Positions 60,229 to 64,000 of a stretch of DNA of 64,000 bases are shown here, piece after piece (the first letter of the stretch is position 1; each line of letters starts with the position of its first letter). Made by a program: the position numbers and the translations under genes. The notes beneath the pieces are model-generated. The model had not been told where the DNA came from, did not search any database, and was given only the letters and a program-made list of their open reading frames with translations. Source of the stretch: Microlunatus phosphovorus NM-1 (GTDB lineage: Bacteria; Actinomycetota; Actinomycetes; Propionibacteriales; Propionibacteriaceae); the NCBI RefSeq assembly GCF_000270245.1, contig NC_015635.1:2542001-2606000 (forward strand). Reading direction: 5' to 3'.

Positions 60229-62412
60229 CTAGCGCTGGGTCACCTGACCGAGCAGGCTGGCAATGGGCGCGAGGATCATCGGTCGCGCCAACTCCCACAG
60301 CGTGGCGATCGCAGCCAGCGCGATGACAAAGATCCAGAAGCCGGCCCAGTTCGTCGAGTCGGTGCCGGCGAACATGTGGTTGAGGTTTCTGAGCGCTCCG
60401 GTGGCAAAGACCATCGCCACATGGGTGATCACGAAGAAGACGAAGAACAGCATGGTCGGGAAGTGCACCGCCCGGGCCAGCTCGACGGGATACAGGGTCG
60501 AGAGCCGCTGCGCCTTGGCCGGCCACAGTCCGCTCATCCGCAGGCCGGTGACCGCGGCGAGCGGGGCGGCGATGAAGACGATGGTGAAGTACGTCAGCTG
60601 CTGCAGGCTGTTGTAGGCCACCCAACCGTTCTCGGTCGGCCAGTCGAGCGAGAGATACTGCAACATCGCCGACAAGGCATTGGGGAAGACCGTCCAGCTC
60701 GTCGGGACGATCCGCATCCAGTGACCGGTGACGAACAGCAGCGTGATGAACACGATGCCGTTGAGCAGCCACAAGATGTCCAGCATCTGGTGCAGCCAGA
60801 GCGAGATGCTGATCTTCTTACCGCCGCCGAAGCCCGACCACCGTGGCGTCCAGTACGCCGGTGGCTTCTTCTCGTAGCGGTTCTGCAACCCGCTGCGGAT
60901 GATCAAGATGATGAAGAACATGTTCAGGAAATGATTCCAGCGCACCCACGCCGGAAACCCGGGTTCGGCCCCTTCCGGCAGCGGGTATTCGCCTGGATAT
61001 CTGACCAGGAACTCCGCCAGCGCGTCGGTGCCCATCATCCAGCGCACCAGCATGAACAGACCGCCGACGACAGCGATGGCTCCGACGAGCGCCAGGGCCG
61101 GGAACCGCACCGCCTCGACGACCTTGGTGAAGAAGGCGGCCAGATTGAAAGGCTGCCGCTCGGCAGAGGTGCCGGTTGCCGGCTTGGCAGCCGATCGGGC
61201 CGCCGGCCTGGCGGCCGGGCGAGCTGGAGGAGTTGTCGGGCGGGCCGCAGGGGCGGGGCGGGCACCGGGAGCCGTGGGACGGGCGGTCGGGGATGCACCG
61301 GCCGCCGGGGTCGGGTCGACGGGGGAGGTCGGGCGGGCTGCCTGGGTCGGGCTGGCTGCGGGAGCGGGTACGGCCGCCTGATCTGTGGCCGCGACCGCGG
61401 TGGACACACTCGTTGCCGGGATATCGCGGTCATCATCCAGAGCCGTCGGGGCCGTCGGCGCCACCGTGGGGGTCTCGGATGCGGCACTCTCAAGACGATC
61501 AGCGGTGGTCGTCGGAGGGGTCGGTTCCTCCTGTACGACAGGAACCGACAGGACGCCGAAACCAGCAGCCGGCCACGGCTCGCCGCCTGCAGTTCGCGGC
61601 AGCCCGCGCCGCAGCGGAACGCGTTCTGTGGTCGTCGAGACCGCGACAGCCGGCTCGGTTGTAGCGGGCAGCGACGGTGCTGCGGGCGCGGTTGCGGCTT
61701 CGGCCGGCGGGCTGAGATCGAACTCGCCGACCGAGACAGTCAGTACGCCGTCGCCCGCAGCCGGCCAGGGTTCGCCACCCGCGACTCGCGGCAGTCCCCG
61801 GCGCAGCGGCACCCGCCGTACCTCGGTCGCCGACGCAGCCAGGGCAGGCGCACCGGCGGTCCCCGCGACAGGTCCTGACACCGTCGCCGGAGCAGCAGTT
61901 GCGGACACCGCCTCCGGAGCAGCCGGTGCTGTCACTGCGGTCGGAGCGGCCACCGGGACCACCGTGGCCGCGTGCTGGGCCTCGGATCCCGACCTTTGAC
62001 TGGCGACCGTGGACGGCGGGACGGCCTCGGATCCCGCCGGTTGACTGGCGACCACGCTGAGGTCGAACCCGTCGCTGGAGACGGTCAGCACGCCGAAACC
62101 TTCGGGTGGCCACGGTTCGCCGGCTGGTATCCGCGGCAGTCCACGGCGCAGCGGCACTCGCCGCTCCTCCCTCGTCACCACGGGTGCTGCATTTGCGACT
62201 GTCGATGCCGACGATTGAGCCACCGAGGAGACCACCTCGACGCTCGCGGTCGTTTCCGCAGGGTCGAGGTCTCCCGCCGGGGCGGCGGCCAGTCCGGCCG
62301 TCTCGGCCAGATAGTCCGGCCGATCCTCCACCTCGACGACGCCCGCCGGCGGCCAGGGCTCACCGCCCGGAACGCGCGGGAGCCCCTGGCGAAGAGGACG
62401 CAGGACGGTCAC
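60229..62412 (-). CDS. cytochrome b/b6-type membrane protein with repeated N-terminal motif
   Basis: 727 residues. The C-terminal ~300 residues form a di-haem cytochrome b domain with helices containing candidate ligands: WNHFLNMFFIILII, SLWLHQMLDILWLL, and ARAVHFPTML / VITHVAMVF. The N-terminal ~430 residues are disordered, Ala/Pro/Thr-rich, with four copies of a motif RxGLPRxxxGEPWPxxG at about residues 5-24, 86-105, 201-220 and 265-284. Encoded 44 bp after etfA, so it is a likely membrane electron acceptor (or donor) for ETF and the quinone pool. GTG start at 62412. Confidence 0.8.
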   Translation of the reverse strand: MTVLRPLRQGLPRVPGGEPWPPAGVVEVEDRPDYLAETAGLAAAPAGDLDPAETTASVEVVSSVAQSSASTVANAAPVVTREERRVPLRRGLPRIPAGEPWPPEGFGVLTVSSDGFDLSVVASQPAGSEAVPPSTVASQRSGSEAQHAATVVPVAAPTAVTAPAAPEAVSATAAPATVSGPVAGTAGAPALAASATEVRRVPLRRGLPRVAGGEPWPAAGDGVLTVSVGEFDLSPPAEAATAPAAPSLPATTEPAVAVSTTTERVPLRRGLPRTAGGEPWPAAGFGVLSVPVVQEEPTPPTTTADRLESAASETPTVAPTAPTALDDDRDIPATSVSTAVAATDQAAVPAPAASPTQAARPTSPVDPTPAAGASPTARPTAPGARPAPAARPTTPPARPAARPAARSAAKPATGTSAERQPFNLAAFFTKVVEAVRFPALALVGAIAVVGGLFMLVRWMMGTDALAEFLVRYPGEYPLPEGAEPGFPAWVRWNHFLNMFFIILIIRSGLQNRYEKKPPAYWTPRWSGFGGGKKISISLWLHQMLDILWLLNGIVFITLLFVTGHWMRIVPTSWTVFPNALSAMLQYLSLDWPTENGWVAYNSLQQLTYFTIVFIAAPLAAVTGLRMSGLWPAKAQRLSTLYPVELARAVHFPTMLFFVFFVITHVAMVFATGALRNLNHMFAGTDSTNWAGFWIFVIALAAIATLWELARPMILAPIASLLGQVTQR

Positions 62413-62456
62413 GGGCGGAGCCTCTCGGGAGTGCGACCATCGAACACGGTCACGGG

Positions 62457-63437
62457 TCAGCTCTTACGCGCTTCGAGGGCGGCGATCAGCTGGGGAACCA
62501 CCGTGAACACATCGCCGACCACGCCGAAGTCGGCGACGCCGAAGATCGCGGCGTTCTCGTCGGTGTTGATGGCGACCACGGTCTTGGCCGTCTGCATGCC
62601 GACCCGGTGCTGGATCGCCCCGGAGATCCCCAGTGCGACATAGAGGTCCGGCGAAACGGAGACACCGGTCTGGCCGACCTGATGGGACTGCGGGATGTAG
62701 CCGGCGTCCACGGCAGCACGCGAGGCGCCGATCGCGGCGCCGAGCGCATCGGCAAGCTGCTCGACCAGGGCGAACTTCTCGGCCGAGCCCAGGCCACGGC
62801 CTCCGGAGACAACACGGCGGGCACTGCGCAGGTCGGGGCGCGAGGAACCCGACTCGGCGACCGGCTCCACCGACTCGACGACCGGCTCCGGCTTGCCGGA
62901 GACCGCATAGTCGAGCCGTTGCGCCACCATCGGAGCCGCCTCGGCGCGGGCGGTGACCGCACCCGGCCGTACGGTGATCACCGGCGCTCCGAAGGTTGCC
63001 GTCGAGGTGACGTCGTAGTCGCCGCCGTACACCGAATGGTGGGCGACGACTCCCTCGGAGTCACGGGAGACTCCCACGGCGTTCGCGGCAAGTGCCGAAC
63101 GCGTACGCGCCGCGTAGCGGGCCGCGAGGTCGCGGCCGTCGACCGTGTGCGGAATCAGGATCGCCTCCGGATTCACCCGAAGTGCCGCCGCGGCAAGCGC
63201 ATCGACGGTGGCGACCGTACCGTATCCGTCCGGGATCTCGGCAAGCAGCACCCGAGCAGCGCCGAGGTCGGCGGCGGCCGCGGCGGCGGAGTCCGCGTCG
63301 CCGCCCTTGACGGCGATCAAGGCGACCGGTGTCCCGATCTGCGATGCTGCGCCCAGCAACTCACGGGCCGAGCCGTCGAGTGTGCCGGAAACCGACGTCA
63401 GGGCAACCAGGATGGCGGACTGGGAAGAAGTGGTCAT
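62457..63437 (-). CDS. etfA: electron transfer flavoprotein, alpha subunit
   Basis: 326 residues. N-terminal nucleotide-binding-like domain and the C-terminal FAD domain with [54 protein letters not shown] and [20 protein letters not shown], which are diagnostic. Partner of etfB, 61 bp upstream; carries electrons from acyl-CoA or amino-acid dehydrogenases to the membrane. Confidence 0.94.
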   Translation of the reverse strand: MTTSSQSAILVALTSVSGTLDGSARELLGAASQIGTPVALIAVKGGDADSAAAAAADLGAARVLLAEIPDGYGTVATVDALAAAALRVNPEAILIPHTVDGRDLAARYAARTRSALAANAVGVSRDSEGVVAHHSVYGGDYDVTSTATFGAPVITVRPGAVTARAEAAPMVAQRLDYAVSGKPEPVVESVEPVAESGSSRPDLRSARRVVSGGRGLGSAEKFALVEQLADALGAAIGASRAAVDAGYIPQSHQVGQTGVSVSPDLYVALGISGAIQHRVGMQTAKTVVAINTDENAAIFGVADFGVVGDVFTVVPQLIAALEARKS

Positions 63438-63498
63438 CTGTAGTTTCTCGTCTCAGACATTCGTCTCGTACGGCATCGTCTCGGGCTGGATCATCTCG

Positions 63499-64000
63499 TC
63501 AGGCCAGGTGGTTGTCGACAAGGAAGGCGGCAAGCTGCTCGCCGGCGTCGCCGGAGTCCACGATCAGGACTCCGGCCTGCTTGGGCGGCTTCTCGGCGAT
63601 CGACAGCATGATCGACCGCGCGGTGTCCTCGCGATCGGCCTCGACCGAGAGCTCGGTGAGGTCGAGTTGCTCGATCTTCTTCTTCTTCGCGGCCATGATG
63701 CCCTTGAAGTTCGGGAAGCGGGCTTCCGGCAACGCCTCGGTGATGGAGATGACCGCGGGGAAGGCGGCGCGCAGCTGCTGGACCTGCCCATCGGTGATGC
63801 GCGTGCCGGCCACCGCCTCACCGGAGATGTCGACCGCGCTGAGACCGCTGAGCAGGGCGGCATCCAACAACTCCGCCAAGGCGGCCGGCACCATGCCTGA
63901 CGTACCGTCGGTGGCGGTGCTGCCGGCGATCACCAGATCGAACCCGTCCTGCCGGATCGCTGCCGCGAGCGCCTCGGCCGTGAGGCCGATGTCGGCGCCG
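63499..64000 (-). CDS. etfB: electron transfer flavoprotein, beta subunit (5' end outside window)
   Basis: 167 codons of the C-terminal part are visible; the start lies beyond base 64000. Segments DLVIAGSTATDGTSGMVPAA, FPAVISITEALPEARFPNFK and GIMAAKKKKIEQLDL match the ETF beta AMP-binding domain and its recognition helix. The extra ~50 residues after that (REDTARSIMLSIAEKPPKQA on) fit a longer actinobacterial beta subunit. Heads the etfB-etfA-cytochrome b operon. Confidence 0.93.
   Translation of the reverse strand, partial: GADIGLTAEALAAAIRQDGFDLVIAGSTATDGTSGMVPAALAELLDAALLSGLSAVDISGEAVAGTRITDGQVQQLRAAFPAVISITEALPEARFPNFKGIMAAKKKKIEQLDLTELSVEADREDTARSIMLSIAEKPPKQAGVLIVDSGDAGEQLAAFLVDNHLA

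Overview
The window is high-GC bacterial DNA with frequent GTG and TTG starts and several candidate leaderless promoters. Gene content points to an actinobacterium that makes phosphatidylinositol mannosides, most likely Propionibacteriales. That placement is an inference from gene order, not from a marker phylogeny.

Positions 1-14.3 kb are conserved core. The first block, thrS (5' end outside the window), HIT protein, PI-phosphate synthase, acyltransferase and pimA, matches the mycobacterial Rv2614c-Rv2610c order. It runs directly into a second block matching the Rv1822-Rv1832 order: CDP-alcohol phosphotransferase, DUF881, small basic protein, DUF881, gcvH, FHA/GarA-like protein, MerR, bifunctional nuclease, MerR, glycine riboswitch, gcvP. 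A lipoprotein gene has been inserted between the second MerR gene and the riboswitch, between two copies of the riboswitch promoter/leader.

Positions 14.3-36.7 kb are accessory: MFS and EamA exporters with a TetR protein that lacks its DNA-binding domain, an ANTAR pair, two large secreted Ig-like/delta-60 proteins, a NarL-type two-component system, an MFS-arginine deiminase pair, and a PucR/mmsA/aminotransferase module probably for beta-alanine.

Positions 36-52 kb are catabolic: a trans-4-hydroxyproline pathway (two proline-racemase-family enzymes plus a remnant of a third, a DapA-family deaminase, an FAD oxidoreductase, an aldehyde dehydrogenase, a FadR-type regulator), then a probable lysine/pipecolate to 2-oxoadipate to 2-hydroxyglutarate route (FAD oxidase, semialdehyde dehydrogenase, DUF1338/HglS, LysR). 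Decayed genes and repeats lie between them.

Positions 53-64 kb hold a molybdate locus (mop, HTH-TOBE regulator, modCBA, a secreted Mo-oxidoreductase-like protein), a stress protein, an MFS transporter, and an etfB-etfA-cytochrome b operon.

The most unusual material is non-coding: (1) a tandem repeat family with a strict ~52-bp period at five loci; (2) a ~1.37-kb unit in which a DUF559/AbiEi-type nuclease gene lies between ~137-bp inverted repeats; (3) three perfect 130-bp tandem copies; (4) long palindromes shared between repeat loci; (5) many short imperfect tandem duplications that re-copy stop or start codons at gene junctions.
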